Program-made: the position numbers and the translations under genes
Notes under the pieces: model-generated
Database searches by the model: none
What the model was told of the DNA's origin: nothing
What the model saw: only the letters and a program-made list of their open reading frames with translations
Shown here: in pieces, positions 40,829 through 53,900 of the stretch
How the letters are laid out: the number at the start of each line of letters is the position of its first letter
Position numbering within the stretch: position 1 is the first letter of the stretch
Origin: Polydactylus sextarius
Taxonomy: Eukaryota > Chordata > Actinopteri > Polynemidae
Assembly (NCBI GenBank): GCA_016801845.1
Contig: CM028906.1
Span: 18,723,001 to 18,787,000, forward strand
Reading direction: 5' to 3'
Length of the DNA: 64,000 bases

Positions 40829-43425
40829 CTCTGTATTAGCAATATGGATCTGTAAGAAACATTAGCGGCAGCAGTAAATGTCATGAACAATAACAGCTAG
40901 TGGCTGAGAAGTGAAAGATGTGTCACAGTTTCTTGGAAGAGATTACAGAGGAAGAATTTACAAAACAATAGTCTGTGTTTGTATCTGCCACCATGTGACA
41001 GTGATACAGCACCAATGATCCGTCAGTCTGTGCTCAGACATTATCTCACACAGGTTTCATGTCTGTGCAGGTTGAAGTTCCAATCATCTGTTTAAATCAT
41101 CAACATGTTTGGAAATCAACTCAAAGAAAAACATCAGGGACTTTAGAGATTGTTAAGGGAAAAAAACAATTTTATGTGTTTTTGTTTTATTAAAAATCTA
41201 AAACACAAATTCATTTGGAACAGTAAAAGTAACATTAAATAAGATTATTACACTATTTCTCTGTAAATGTTTAACATTACTCCACTCTGCTCTGGGTTTT
41301 TGATGGAGCTAAGTTTCCCCATGGGTCACAGATCTGCAGGAATGCTGACCTGTTCCGACTCTGGTGTCTCTCTGAAGCCTGACCCCCTCCTCGTCTCCAT
41401 CACAGCAGCATCCATGTCCATTCAGTCAGCGCAGGACAATGGGGAACATATTATTTACCTTGTCGTACAGACGGGTCTATTGTGGTGCATGTGAATAGCC
41501 CAAGGACTTCGTCCTCCTTTATACAGCAGATTATTTTAAACCTGTGATACTTGTGCAAGCTGAGAGCTACATCACCCAGGATTTTTCAGGCTTCACATGT
41601 GAAATACAATGGTGTGGTCCACACACACACATACACACACACCAGATTGTAGCCTTTGATATGGAAATCACACTGACAGGAAAACACAGGCAAAATATCC
41701 TTTTACATTTTCAGGAAAGATTATCTGCATGGATTCATTCTTCTCCTTATGGATATATATGTTCACATTTCCTCTCAGATTATGACAAGAGCCCGTCGAT
41801 GTCATGCACAGTGATGACGGAGGACGAGTGCTGGGTCTCATTTAACGTGTTGGGAGACGAGACAGGGACAACCGCCTACAATCTGCAGATCTACGGTAAG
41901 AGTTACCTCATCACAGAAACAGGACGAAGTTGTTTGTTATTCTACAGTGAGTCTGATCTGACCTCTGCCTGTTGCTGCCAGGTTGTCCAGAGCCTCCAGA
42001 CATCACCATGATTATTCTGGGAGTGTCCCTCTCTGTCGTCTGCATCGGTGTCATCCTGCTCGCCGTCTGGAAGGTGCTAGTGTCTGTCCATGATCGAAAA
42101 GAGGTGGCAAAGTTCGAGGCCGAGAGGGCAAAGGCCTCGTGGCAGTCGGTAAGAACCAGAACCAGGACTAGAGCTAGATGAGATGTTGACAGTAAGAGAT
42201 GTTTCTCTTTCTGTCAACAAATCACCAGGAAAACACTGAATCCAGATACAGACTCCTCTGTGTCATAGCCACTATGTCTAGTTATCTAGGGTTTGGAACT
42301 ACAGTTCCCATGATTCTTTGGGAGATGTAAACAGGAAGTGTGTGGTTATGGGCTGTAACGAGAGCCTCTGGTTTTTAACCTACATTTGTATAGATAGACA
42401 GATCAATCGATAAGATAGATAGATAATAAAGCTTGTGGCCTGTTTTTTTTCTTATTTAAGTTTTGGAACTACCGTTCCCATGATACTTTGAGGAATACAA
42501 ACAGGAAGTGTATAATTATGTGACGCAACTAAATCTTTTTTTAATCTACATTTGTTTATTTGTTCATTTTGCAAATAGGCATCACTGAAATTAGATTAAA
42601 TTAGCAGTTACTGTTTTCAGCGTACCAAAGGCTTTAGATCTGAAAATGTTTTGATTTAGTTATAAATACAAGTCTATGTTTAAGTAGATTTCTTTCTGTT
42701 TTAAATGAGTAAATGTTCATTTAAATTCATATCTACACGTTCATTTATTTTTAGCAGCAGCTGCTGTTTTTTAAAACCTTTTCACCTCAGGCATTTGCAG
42801 TTTTACCTCACAGTTGTGAAACCTGTGTACCAATCAAACACATATATCTATATTCACTCACTATGATCCTTTCACATTTCTGTGATTCTGTAAAATATTA
42901 CAAAGGTGTCAAATCTTATCATTGTGAGCAGCAGCATGTTTAATCGGGGGGGAGGTTTACACATTTTGTCTAAACTAAAACTGTTGTAAACACTGAGCAA
43001 TGAGCTTCGATCCTTTATTCTGATGAACATGTTGGTTCACATTTTTACTTGAGCAAGAAAATGTGCAGCTGAAAATAATCAGTGACAAATCATTACACTG
43101 TTTGCTCCTGTGTCAGGAATGTTTGCTGGAAATATCTGAGTCCAGCTGATTACATGACCCATTTTTCATATTTACATTTTGACTTTGGAGGTTGAGACGT
43201 AATGCTGCTTTTAGTTTTTAGTTCATGAGATTTTTATTAACAAAATATCAAATATTGAAGCTTTAATGTGATGCTGACAGTATTATAATTAATATTATAT
43301 TTCTGTGTGTGTGTTTTTTTTTTCAGGGGACCAACCCTTTGTTCAAAAGCTCCACATCTACGTTCAAAAATGTAACTTATAAAAACAGAGAGAAAGAAAA
43401 GATTATTGCAATGGATCACTACTGA
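34432..43425 (+). CDS. ITGB6: Integrin beta-6
   Basis: Fifteen coding exons: 34432-34486, 34713-34792, 34888-35086, 35168-35414, 35501-35666, 35759-35920, 35998-36093, 36276-36365, 37433-37567, 38954-39374, 39458-39680, 40149-40243, 41779-41895, 41982-42148 and 43327-43425, in phase, 783 aa (human 788). The product pairs with alpha-v, binds RGD ligands and in mammals activates latent TGF-beta on epithelia. Order: signal peptide from [18 protein letters not shown] domain, beta-I domain with MIDAS Asp136-x-Ser138-x-Ser140 ('DLSAS'), hybrid segment, Cys-rich EGF repeats (exons 10-12), beta-tail, TM helix near 704-728, and a tail with '[13 protein letters not shown]'. Identity over other beta subunits rests on '[19 protein letters not shown]' and '[16 protein letters not shown]', plus synteny with PLA2R1 and RBMS1. 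Oddities: NPLF instead of NPLY, a changed metal-site loop, and a frame-open intron 3. Confidence 0.96.
40797..40828. repeat. (CA)n microsatellite, ITGB6 intron 12
   Basis: About 13 CA units with one CG interruption. Confidence 0.9.
42291..42390. repeat. Diverged direct repeat, copy 1 (ITGB6 intron 14)
   Basis: 'tttggaactacagttcccat' is followed by 'gattctttgggagatg', 'aaacaggaagtgt' and 'aacctacatttgt'. The same ordered blocks recur at 42461-42554 with substitutions. The core is close to the ACTACAATTCCCA consensus of ZNF143/THAP11 sites. Confidence 0.7.
42461..42554. repeat. Diverged direct repeat, copy 2 (ITGB6 intron 14)
   Basis: 'ttttggaactaccgttccca' is followed by 'tgatactttgaggaata', 'aaacaggaagtgt' and 'aatctacatttgt', parallel to the copy 170 bp upstream. 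Confidence 0.7.
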
Positions 43426-43475
43426 TGATGAACTGGAGGCAAAGCCAACATCTGAGTGCACTTAACTGTGTGTAT

Positions 43476-43544
<69 letters not shown>

Positions 43545-44245
43545 GCAATGAGAGGGAGATGTGTGTGTTGTTGTGAACCTCTGTGTTTATTCAGAGGAGT
43601 CAGATCACAGTAGACGACGCTGTGATGATGATGATGAAGCTGCTGCTGTCACCGTACTGTCTAACACTGCACTCTCCTGTCGCATGGTCCTGCAAACTTA
43701 AAAAGTTTTACCTACTGTAACGTGCAGCTGGAGACGAGGCATCTACACATATACGAGTGTCGACTACTGAAAAAATAACTCTTTTTTTATTCTAATGAAT
43801 GTAAATATAAAGGAGGACAATTGTGATTTTTAAAAAAATATTGTGTTTGTTTTTTTATTGTAAAGAAAGGCTGAGCCTTTAATGTTGATAACTGAGGTTT
43901 TTTAGTGGCATGGCACATACATAAAACTGAACTCTGACTCATTGTGAAATTATACTTTTAGCTTTCAGGGTTAATGACAGATAGTCAACAGACTGGATTA
44001 GATTAGAAACTCAAATTAAACTTTATTTTGTTTACATGTATTCTCTTTCTCCAGGCCAAGAATGGAAAAGTACCATTTTCTTGAGAAATGTACTAAATGT
44101 ACATGCAAATCTGATTTGTGACAAACAATATTATCTGAATATTAGCATCATTATGTATTTCCATGGCACTGTTTTGCAGAAATAAGTTTAATTCTACATT
44201 ATAAAGTTGTGCTCACATGGTGAATAAACTTGTGTTTTCCCTGAG
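43426..44245 (+). other. ITGB6: ITGB6 3' UTR
   Basis: About 0.8 kb from the stop (43423-43425) to an AATAAA at 44223-44228. It contains a pure TG run of about 37 units at 43466-43539, starting only 40 nt after the stop, so UTR length probably varies between individuals. Confidence 0.7.
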
Positions 44246-44550
44246 GTCAGAGAGAACAGTTGATGAGAGTGATTTCTTACTTATTTGTTTGTTTTCTAAT
44301 ATCAAATATCAGTGTTTCATAGCCGTCACTTGTAAAGTGCACAGCTGCTACAGGACTCTTTAGACTCAAATATGAACAAATGAGATGTTGGTTATCAAAG
44401 GTCAATGTGACCAAACTGAAACATGTTTTTGATCATGACTCAAGAATTCACGTTAAATGTCTCCCTGTGTGTGTGTGTGTAGTCGGTCTATTAACTCATT
44501 TCCTATGGATACACTTTACCATCCTATGAACTACCTTGTATAACTTTTAA

Positions 44551-44551
<1 letters not shown>

Positions 44552-44621
<70 letters not shown>

Positions 44622-44692
44622 ATATCTATATCTATATATCTATATCTATATCTATATCTATATCTATATCTATATCTATATCTATATCTACC
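44552..44692. repeat. (TATC)n then (TATATC)n array before PLA2R1
   Basis: About 80 bp of TATC units pass into about 60 bp of TATATC-type units. The array fills much of the 0.7-kb gap between the ITGB6 polyA signal and the PLA2R1 start, within 290 bp of the latter. Confidence 0.95.
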
Positions 44693-44699
44693 TATAGTG

Positions 44700-44977
44700 T
44701 CCAGTGTATAGTGTATAATGTTTCTGTGTATCCGTCTACGTTGTTATGTGGATGTGTCTATCTTCTGGAGTGGTCCGGTCCAGTCTATGTATAGTCTCAT
44801 GGCGGTGTCCCAGTGAAAACAGAGGCAGGAATGCAGCAGCCTCGTTCCCGGGGAGCAGCGGCAGCAGCAGCGGTTCTTCCGTCAGACGTGACGTCGCTTG
44901 TCCCCCGCTGAAAAACTTTTCTATGAGGGGGAAAACATCGCGCCCTGAAGCGGTGTCAGCGGCCGGGGAATCTCGGT
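44700..44977 (+). promoter_or_regulatory. PLA2R1: PLA2R1 promoter and 5' UTR region
   Basis: A CpG-rich block begins about 44,810 and runs into exon 1. A TGACGTC CRE-like site lies near 44,887. The transcription start cannot be placed by eye. Confidence 0.5.
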
Positions 44978-47900
44978 ATGAGCGGCCGTTTGCAGCGTCC
45001 CGTCCCGGTGCCCGTCGACATGTTGCTCCGTGTGTTCCGGTGCTCGGAGCCGGCGGCGGCGGCTGCTGTGGCCGCCGTTTGTGTAACTGTGTTACTGGCG
45101 AGAAACTGCGTGTGTGTCGGCGGAGAGGACGATGAGCTGCTGCAGAAAAACCAGCTCATGGAGTTTTACAGTAAGTGTGAGTCACAGGGCGCAGCTGCAG
45201 GACAAATGGTTTCTGATGGTCTGTGATAGACTCTTATACACTCTTATATAACTGCTTGTGGACTGTTAGACAGTTAGACTTGTTCTCAGTTTGTTGGTTG
45301 GTGTTTTAAAGTTACTCGAAAGTCTGAGCTTCACTTCGGCTGCAGTTGCACGATCACATTACACTGCACATTTAACCAACTGTTATTTTATCATCTGGTC
45401 TCCAAAGCCCAGAAAGTAAAAGCTGATGCAGCTAGATGATACTTTTCTTCTAAAAAAATCTACAAACATTAATACGGATCGATACATTGATTCAGCGATT
45501 AATGATCCGATTTAATTGATGCAAAGTGACAACATGGATCATATTGTCACATCCGAGTCACTGAAGTTCTGCTTTAATGTATAAAATGGAAACATAACGT
45601 GAATTATTTCAAAGTTGGTTCATTTTAAAACTTTGAAGTTCATCTTTAAAGTCTTAAAGAACTTAAAAGTTTATCAAGACCCTTTAAGTTCACTGTTAAG
45701 TTCACATTTGAGTCTAAAGTAAACAGGAGAAATGTAAACAACATGCTGCTTTATTAAAAAATAATGGATTGTTTCATTCAAACATCTGAAAAGCTCAAAA
45801 ATAAAACTGTCATATCATATTTTAGATGTTTTGGTGAGTTGATATGAACTGATTGTGTTAAATGTGTTACTGTGAATTAAGTCATATCTAAATTATACTG
45901 TAACAGATATTGTGATATCGACAAATATCCTATGATGTAGCTTGATATCATGGTGAAACTTGTGATTTCCACAACAAAGTTTGCAACAAAGCTGGAACTA
46001 TAAGTTAAATTAATTATTTGTTGCTATGATAAATAACAACTTTGGAAATCAATAATTGATCACTTCATCTAAAAGATTTCAGCTGTTTTCTGGTATTTTA
46101 TCAACTTAAACCATCAATTTTATCTATCAAACAAAAAACCAAAAGATCAGAAATGAGCTGAAACATATTTCAAGTATGTAAACTATTAATAAAACGAGCA
46201 GTGAGTTTAGATCCAGTAACATGCTGCCTTTGTTTTTCTTCTCCAGTTTACAGACTTGACATGAAGGCACAGATTTTCATGTGTACATGCATCAGCACAT
46301 ATCTTGTGTTTGGTTAAAGCCTCCACTTATACAGAAATGTATTCATGTTGGAAGAGAAACAGATTTAATCCAGTTTCACATTAACAATCGTTACATATTT
46401 CTTCGCTTTCTCCTCCTCAACAGAGAATGGCATCTTCATCTTGGAAAGTGAGCCTCTGAAACGCTGTGTCACTGTGGACCGGTCCAACCTGGTTCTGGCC
46501 GACTGCGAGAGGCCCACGCACCGCATGCTGTGGAAGTGGGTTTCCCGCCATCGCCTCTTCAACCTGGGAACCAACACGTGTCTGGGCCTCAACATTTCAG
46601 ACCGATTGCATCCGCTCGGGATGTTCGAGTGTGACATGACTGCACCCATGATGTGGTGGAGATGCAGCGGGAACATCCTGTACGGAGCGTCGCAGCTGAA
46701 GGTGTCTGTGGCCGGACGATTGTTGGTTGTAAAAAAAAACTCTTATTATGCGTGGAAACGGTACAACACACCGAGAGAAGGTCCTTGTTCGCAACCGTAC
46801 GAAGGTAAACATCCTGAAACATCCTCGTTGTTGTCAGTGTCTCTGTGTTTGTGAAACTATCTGGATGTGTTTTTACTCACAGATATCCACACTTTGTTGG
46901 GGAATGCACACGGCATGCCCTGTGCTTTGCCCTTTAAATACAACAACAAATGGTACTCGGAGTGTACAACTGAAGGACGTGAGGATCATCTGCTGTGGTG
47001 CTCGACCACCACTCGATACGATGAGTCTGAACGATGGGGCTTCTGTCCTGTCAGAGGTAAATATGTAATGATTCGAGTTTCCTCACCTCAAAACTGTCTG
47101 ACACTTCTGAGAAGATGAATGTCAGCTCCAACTGTGACTTAGTCCTGTGGCTCAATGATATAAATCCCTGCAGCCACATCTCAAATTCATGTGGAAACAA
47201 AACCTTTGTGGAAAAGTGGAGGAAACAAGCATTATATTAGGACATAATCATTGGCTATCATCTTACATTTGCCTTATAAAAAGTTAAATTTGTCCCATTG
47301 GGATTTATTTAATAAAAACTCCAGTAAACCTGTTTTAAAGTTTTTTTTAACTCATAGATTCCAGTTGTGAACATTTCTGGGAGTCGAACCAGGAGCTGCG
47401 AGCATGTTACCAGTTCAACCTGTACACCATCATCAGCTGGAGTCAGGCGCTCGCTACCTGTCAGGCTCAGGGCGGAAACCTGCTCAGTATCACCAGCTTG
47501 GCTGAACACAGGTACATCAGAGGTAGGAACCTGCTCTAATAATCTAATGTTAATATTTGACACTAGGTATATAATTTAAATCCCTACGGACACACACGAG
47601 CTGATGGTTTTGACATGTTCTCTACATGTTCTTTGTGGTAGATCGACTGGCGAGTGTCGGAGCGATGGTGTGGATTGGACTGAACCACCTGAAGGATGGG
47701 CGGGGGTGGCAGTGGTCTGATGGAGCTCCTCTATCACTGGTCAATCTGACCACAGGTACTGATGATTATCTGTAGTTACAGCATCAAATGGATTGTCCTG
47801 AAATTCATGAAGCTCAAAGGATTAATTGTAAACTGTTATTCCCTGAACTCTAACCTGGTTTCATTTTCTCCAATACTTAGATTTATAGATTTTTTTATTT

Positions 47901-50900
47901 TTTATGATTAAATACCTGCTGAGTTACTTACACCCCCAATAGCTTAAGCCACTCTACCCTTGATGCTAATTAGCAAATGTTAGCATGGTAACACATTAAA
48001 AATAGTAAACAATATACCTACAAAACATCAGTGCGCTTATAATTTTATAAATACGAAGATGACAATTTTTGTATTTCGCTCTGGTTTAGCTTCATAAAGT
48101 CTTGATTATTAAACTGTGTCCCAGTTCAAGAGCTGAATCCTTTGGACCTTTGGACCTCGCCACAGGTCTGACGAAATGGCCAAATGAAATGAGGCGATGC
48201 AACCTACAAAGCATTTCTTGTTTATGTTTTATGTCCACAACGTATTTCCATCACATGTTCCTACTGTTGCCTACTGCTGCAAAAAAAAATACAGTTAACT
48301 TTACATATTGCAAATGAAATATTATATAACTTGCCACGTGATTTAGATTTAAAGTTTTACGCTGAACTGACGAAGTAAATCAGTAGATGTGTGATCAACA
48401 GATCATGGTTTCGATCCATCCATCTTGTTCTTGTGAACATAATATCTGAAAAACACTTTGAGGAAATCCTTTCTTGGACTGAGAGTTGATCTGATGAGAT
48501 TTTTGTGGTATAAGGTCAAAGGTCAAGGTCTCCGTGACAGTTTTGATATCTCCTTATATCAATATCTCCTTTTATCCTTTTTTATGACCTCATTCAGCTT
48601 GTTTCTGTCCTTGTGAATTCACATTATCAGCAACACCTCAAGGGAATTTTCTTCAAATGTGGCATCAACATAAACATTCTCTCAGACTCAAGGCCGAACT
48701 GATTATATTTCCACGGTCAGTGTTCACTCTGACCGTTTTGGGCATTCGGCGCCGTAAACACCGAGGAAGTGAAGCCAGCGTCAACAAACCACCGAGGTTA
48801 AAAACAAACCAGAGACTGAAGTGCATCCGTTGCTGTTTCCCTCAGCGCTGCCTGCCAGCCCGCTGCAGGACAACAGACAGTGCGGCGTGTACAACTCAGC
48901 CTTCGATGGCCATTGGCAGAGTCTGTCTTGTGAGTCTGCGCTGCCTTATATCTGTAAGAAGACGCCCAACGACACCTGGAGACCTGAGCCGCTACGTAAG
49001 ACACAGAAACACACGTTAACACCGACACCTGACATACAGACTGATTCTCCACATAGTCCCAAGTGTCTTGACTGTGACAGTGATGAATTATGAGTCAGAG
49101 AGTGAAATGTGCAGAAAACTCTTTGAGCTCTTGCAGTTTTTTGTAGCTTTTGGCCTTAACAGCTGCTCTGCACCTGTGGAGTGAATGTTTGACCTTTTCC
49201 TGTGCAGCGCTGTCGGCAGCCAGACCAATACAACGTCTGCTGAGATTGTGGTTATAAAAAGTCTGTTATTCTGGTCTTATATCTCCTCCTCATCTCTTCT
49301 CTCTTCATTCCTCTCACAGAGAAGTGGCAGTATGTTTCTACAGAGTGTGCAAATGGTTGGTGGCCTCATAATGGTTTCTGCTACCGAGTCTTGTCAGAGA
49401 CAGAGGCAGGAAGTTGGGAGGAGTCGAACAGAGCCTGTGGATTTCAGGGGGCGAACCTCACCAGCCTTAACTCACTGTCTGAGGTGGAGATGTTGCTCGG
49501 CCTCCTGGCGAACTGTAAGGAGCATTAATACACATATATGACAATCTGTATTGAGGCCATTATAAAATCTGTGTAATTTGATATTTTACAGTCTCTGGGG
49601 AGAGTACAGAGGTATGGATCGGTCTTTGGAAACCTGCATTGTCACCGACTGTGGAGTGGTCTGATGGTTCACCAGTGACTTTAACTCTGTGGCATCACTA
49701 TCAGCCTCCTAACAACCTAACAGATGCAGCTCTCTGTGCTAAAGCGGAGAAGAAGGTGGGAAACCGACTGACTATGTTTCCTAATGTGGTCTCTGTGGAT
49801 CTACATCTCATCATTAGATATGTAAACACTGTATTATGAACATTACAAGCCAACTATGACAACTATGACATGTCGTAAGTTGTGTCCTCCTGTGTTTACC
49901 AGTATGTATAGCTGTAAGAAGAACCAGTTGGAAAATAAATCAAATGTTGCTTGAGTGAAAATAAAATGTATAGTAACATTACGGGATCAGATTCTGGGGG
50001 GAAAATAAGATTGTAATACAGGTGTGTCATTAGGCTTAAACTTCATTACGCTATCGATCGTGTAAATGGGAAGACGGAAAGAATTTTCCTGAAGAAGCTC
50101 ATGGAAACACTAGAATACATTGATCGTCTTATATTCTCAATATTTCTGTTGATGTAAATGTGGTCAATGCTGCTGTTTCTCATTCTTTTAGAGTTTAAGT
50201 TTGAATTAATCACTTTTAGTCTGTGATTTGTCTCCATGTCAGTTTCTGACTTGTTTTATGTCTCTTCCACAGGAAGGTAACTGGATTTTAGCATCATGTG
50301 ATGAACGACTTCCCGCCGTGTGCAGAAGAAATGGCCAGGATCCCGTTGGTATTCCGGCACTGTGGGACGAGGATTGTCCTGTGGTAGGAAGACGAATGAA
50401 CACACACACACACACACTGTGCACAGTGGTTGAAGTGTCTCTGAACAAGACAAGGAAACCCAGTGTCATCCATTGACACTGTTCAGTTCAGTAGCTCAGC
50501 TTCTGCCAAACATCGACACAAACAGGACTGAAAAACAACCCATCGTGTTACATGATTATAAAAAGTTTCATCTTCTTTAACTTAAAACTTTACAAGGGCA
50601 ACAAATCATCCTTATATGATAAAACACAACATACACATGCACATAAATGGAAAAAAAAGATAATGTAAGTAATGACGAATATTACACTCTAAGTTGTTAT
50701 TCATGATATCCTGTGTTATGATAACTAAGAGCCACTCGCCTGCTGCAGTTGACCTCCTTTATCAGGACAATGAGCTGCTTCTCTCTCCTGCTGACGTGCT
50801 GTCTGGCATTCACCTTCCTCCTCGACTCTGTTTACAAGAATCTCAGACTCCTGAGTCACGGGGCACCTTCTTACCCTGGAACATGAATGAAAAAAATGTC

Positions 50901-53900
50901 CCTGCAGGCACAAAATGGACCGACATGTTCAAGCGGCCTGCGGTGATTCCTCGTTCAGGTTTTAGCAAGTCTAAATATCTTTATTAATGTCTCCATCTTC
51001 AGACAGAGCAGGTACCGATGTTAAAGAAGAAACATTCATTGTTTTAAAGAAAGTCGTCTTTGTGTAAATGTTTGTGTTGGCCTCTGGACTCCAGATGGAG
51101 GGAAGGTGGACAGGATATAGAGGTTCAGGAGGTGGAGGGGCAAATTGATACCATTTGCCAAAACACCACCAACACAGACACACACTTACACACAATTTCT
51201 CTCCAGATTAGAACTGAGCAAGTTTGAAAGTCTTTCACAGTGGTGATAAAATAATATTTAACTTTGGAAACTGATGCTAAAAATACACTTTAAAGACTCA
51301 AACATTTATTTTTAGCCATGCTGGTAATCTGGTTCTATATCTACCACTGTGGTTTATATAGGAGACCCAACGTAGTTGAATCCTAGGTGACTGGACTATT
51401 GTAGATTATTGTAGATGTCTATGAATCTTCCACAGTACTGATGGAGAGCGGTGGATTCCCAGAGTTGATCATCCTTGTGTGGACACTAGAGGTCTAACGA
51501 GCTCATTAGGCAGCTCAGGTTTGGATGTTGGTTGTTAGTGTCTAATAGTCACTGAGGAGTTGCTGCTTATTGTAGCGATGCTCTTTCAAGTCACCTGAAG
51601 TCATGTGACCACATCTGATAGGACAACGCAGTAGATGGACAGATGGAGATGGATTCAGAGGAAGGTGGACAGCTCAGTCCTGGTCTGAACACTTTTTCTT
51701 CTGTGTTGATCCATGTGTGTGTCCAGGGTTTGGTTGGTTTCCTGATGTAAAGGCCATTGCAGTCTTCCTTACAGCTGACTATAAATCAGGTTGTGCAGTC
51801 TTTAAATCTTTGTCTGAGGTTCTCACCAGGTTTAACACAGGAATTTAATGAAAATCCTCCAAAGTTTTTCCTGATACTCATGCTACATATGTGATTACTG
51901 TATTGTTGCAAATATATTAAAATGTCTTTGCAAATCTACCTTATTGGAAACTTTGACCTGGAGGAGTGATAATCTCCACAGACTCAGACACAGACATAGA
52001 ATCTCTAAAGATTTTATCTTGGTCAGATTGTCATTTAGATGTTCCTCATGAGCAGAGTAGATAAAAGCTCATTCAAGTCAATGAAAGAATTTAAAAAGAC
52101 ACAATAGAATAAATAAAAAACAGTAATTAAAACAGCAATTATCACTGGAACAAAATGCATTTTGGTGTTTTATTTATAACCCATCAGCCTCAGGCTTTGC
52201 TTCATGTGCTGTTTTCAGATATTAGCTGCTTTCTAATTGTTCTTGACAGAATTGTGTGAATATTATTTCTTGCCTGTGCAGCGTGTAATAATATTTTTTG
52301 ATTTGATTTCAGGGCTGGAAGCGTCACGGTCACTCTTGCTACTCGCTGACGAACGTTGAACAGACTTTTGAAGATGCTGTGAAAGGACGTGACTGTAAAT
52401 CTCCTCTTCTCACTGTGGAAAACAGGTGATATATCATTGAACGATTGATCACCTTTGACAACGTCTGCAGCTCTGTCCTCACCGCTTTCTCCTCTCTCTC
52501 TCTCGTCCTCCTCACTGCGGCAGGTTTGAGCAGGAGTTTGTCAACAGTTTGCTGAGAGAGCGAGGAGCCAACAGCAGCGTGTTTTACTGGATTGGCCTTG
52601 TCGATCAAGAGAAAAACGGGAAGTACAGTTGGCTTCCTCACAACGGCTCCACTCTGCCCCTCACCTTCACCAACTGGAACAAACACCAGCCAGGTGCTGA
52701 TCTCTTCTCTGTCATTAACAATCTGTCTGCTGAAGTTGTGATGATGCGTTTAACTCTTCCACTTTCTCATCCTCAGCTAGCGCCCACGGCTGTGTCGTCA
52801 TGTCAGGTGGACCAGCTGTGGGTCAGTGGGAGGTCAAAGATTGTAAATCCCACAAGGCTTTGTCAGCGTGTAAACAGAGTGTGAGCAGTTATGACGACCT
52901 TCATCTGCCGGAGCACCACACCGACAGCTCCGCCCCCTGTCCTCCAGGGTGGGAATCACACTCTGGGCTCCTCAACTGCTTCAAGGTTCATCATCTTTAT
53001 ATTTACTCTGTTCTGCTCTGACTTGTCTCTGATTCATCATTTCAACTTTAGCTTCTCTCTTCACTGCCTAAGTTTCTTAGTTAATCATCAGCCATGAATC
53101 ATGAGTCAAAGTCATGAGTCACACTGGCACACACATTTTAGCATTCGATCTGTTGCACCTGTCATATCCCAGCATGCACTGGGTGACAGTAAAGGACAAG
53201 GTGCACAGGAAATGTATTTTCGTGCGTTCAACTCACAAATATTTTCATTATTTATCATTTCACCATTCAGTTATTTTCTCAGGTTACAGTTTCATGCTAA
53301 TATTTAACATTGTTTCCATTGTTTGGTCCATATTTTTTTTTTTTTTTTAAACAAACTCTCATCATCAAACCTCAAAGATATTTAGTTTTAATACTAAAGA
53401 AAATCCATAAATAATTGAATAACATCTGTATTTTAGATACTTTAGGGAAATTATTTAATAATTTTTTATTCTATTACTATTTAGTTATTATTGTTGTATT
53501 ACTTTTTTATCAGCTTATTATAATTATATGAATAAGGATAATGTGTAATTCCTATTCATTTATTGTTGAAATAATGAAAAAATACACCAAATAAAAATAT
53601 AATAACACAGAGAAAGAAAAATAAAAACTAATCTCTCTACGTCCTATGAGTTTCTGTAGTTTTCTTGTCTGCTTATCGTTGATATTTCTCTCAGCTGATC
53701 ATGTGCCTTTTGCTCCTTCAGGTGTTTCACGATGAGAAAGTCCTGATGAAGCGTTCGTGGGTGGAGGCAGATTTCTTCTGTCAGGCTCTCGGAGCTCAAC
53801 TCGCCAGTTTCCATCAATACGAGCAGGAGTTCGTCAAACATCTTCTCAGCACCATGTTTGAAGGGTTGGTACAGTCCTCTGGTCCTCTGCAGGACACAAA

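Noticed and set aside
44552..44692. Regularly spaced array that could be mistaken for CRISPR-like repeats
   Set aside because: It is a plain 4- and 6-bp microsatellite with no spacers, in a eukaryotic genome.
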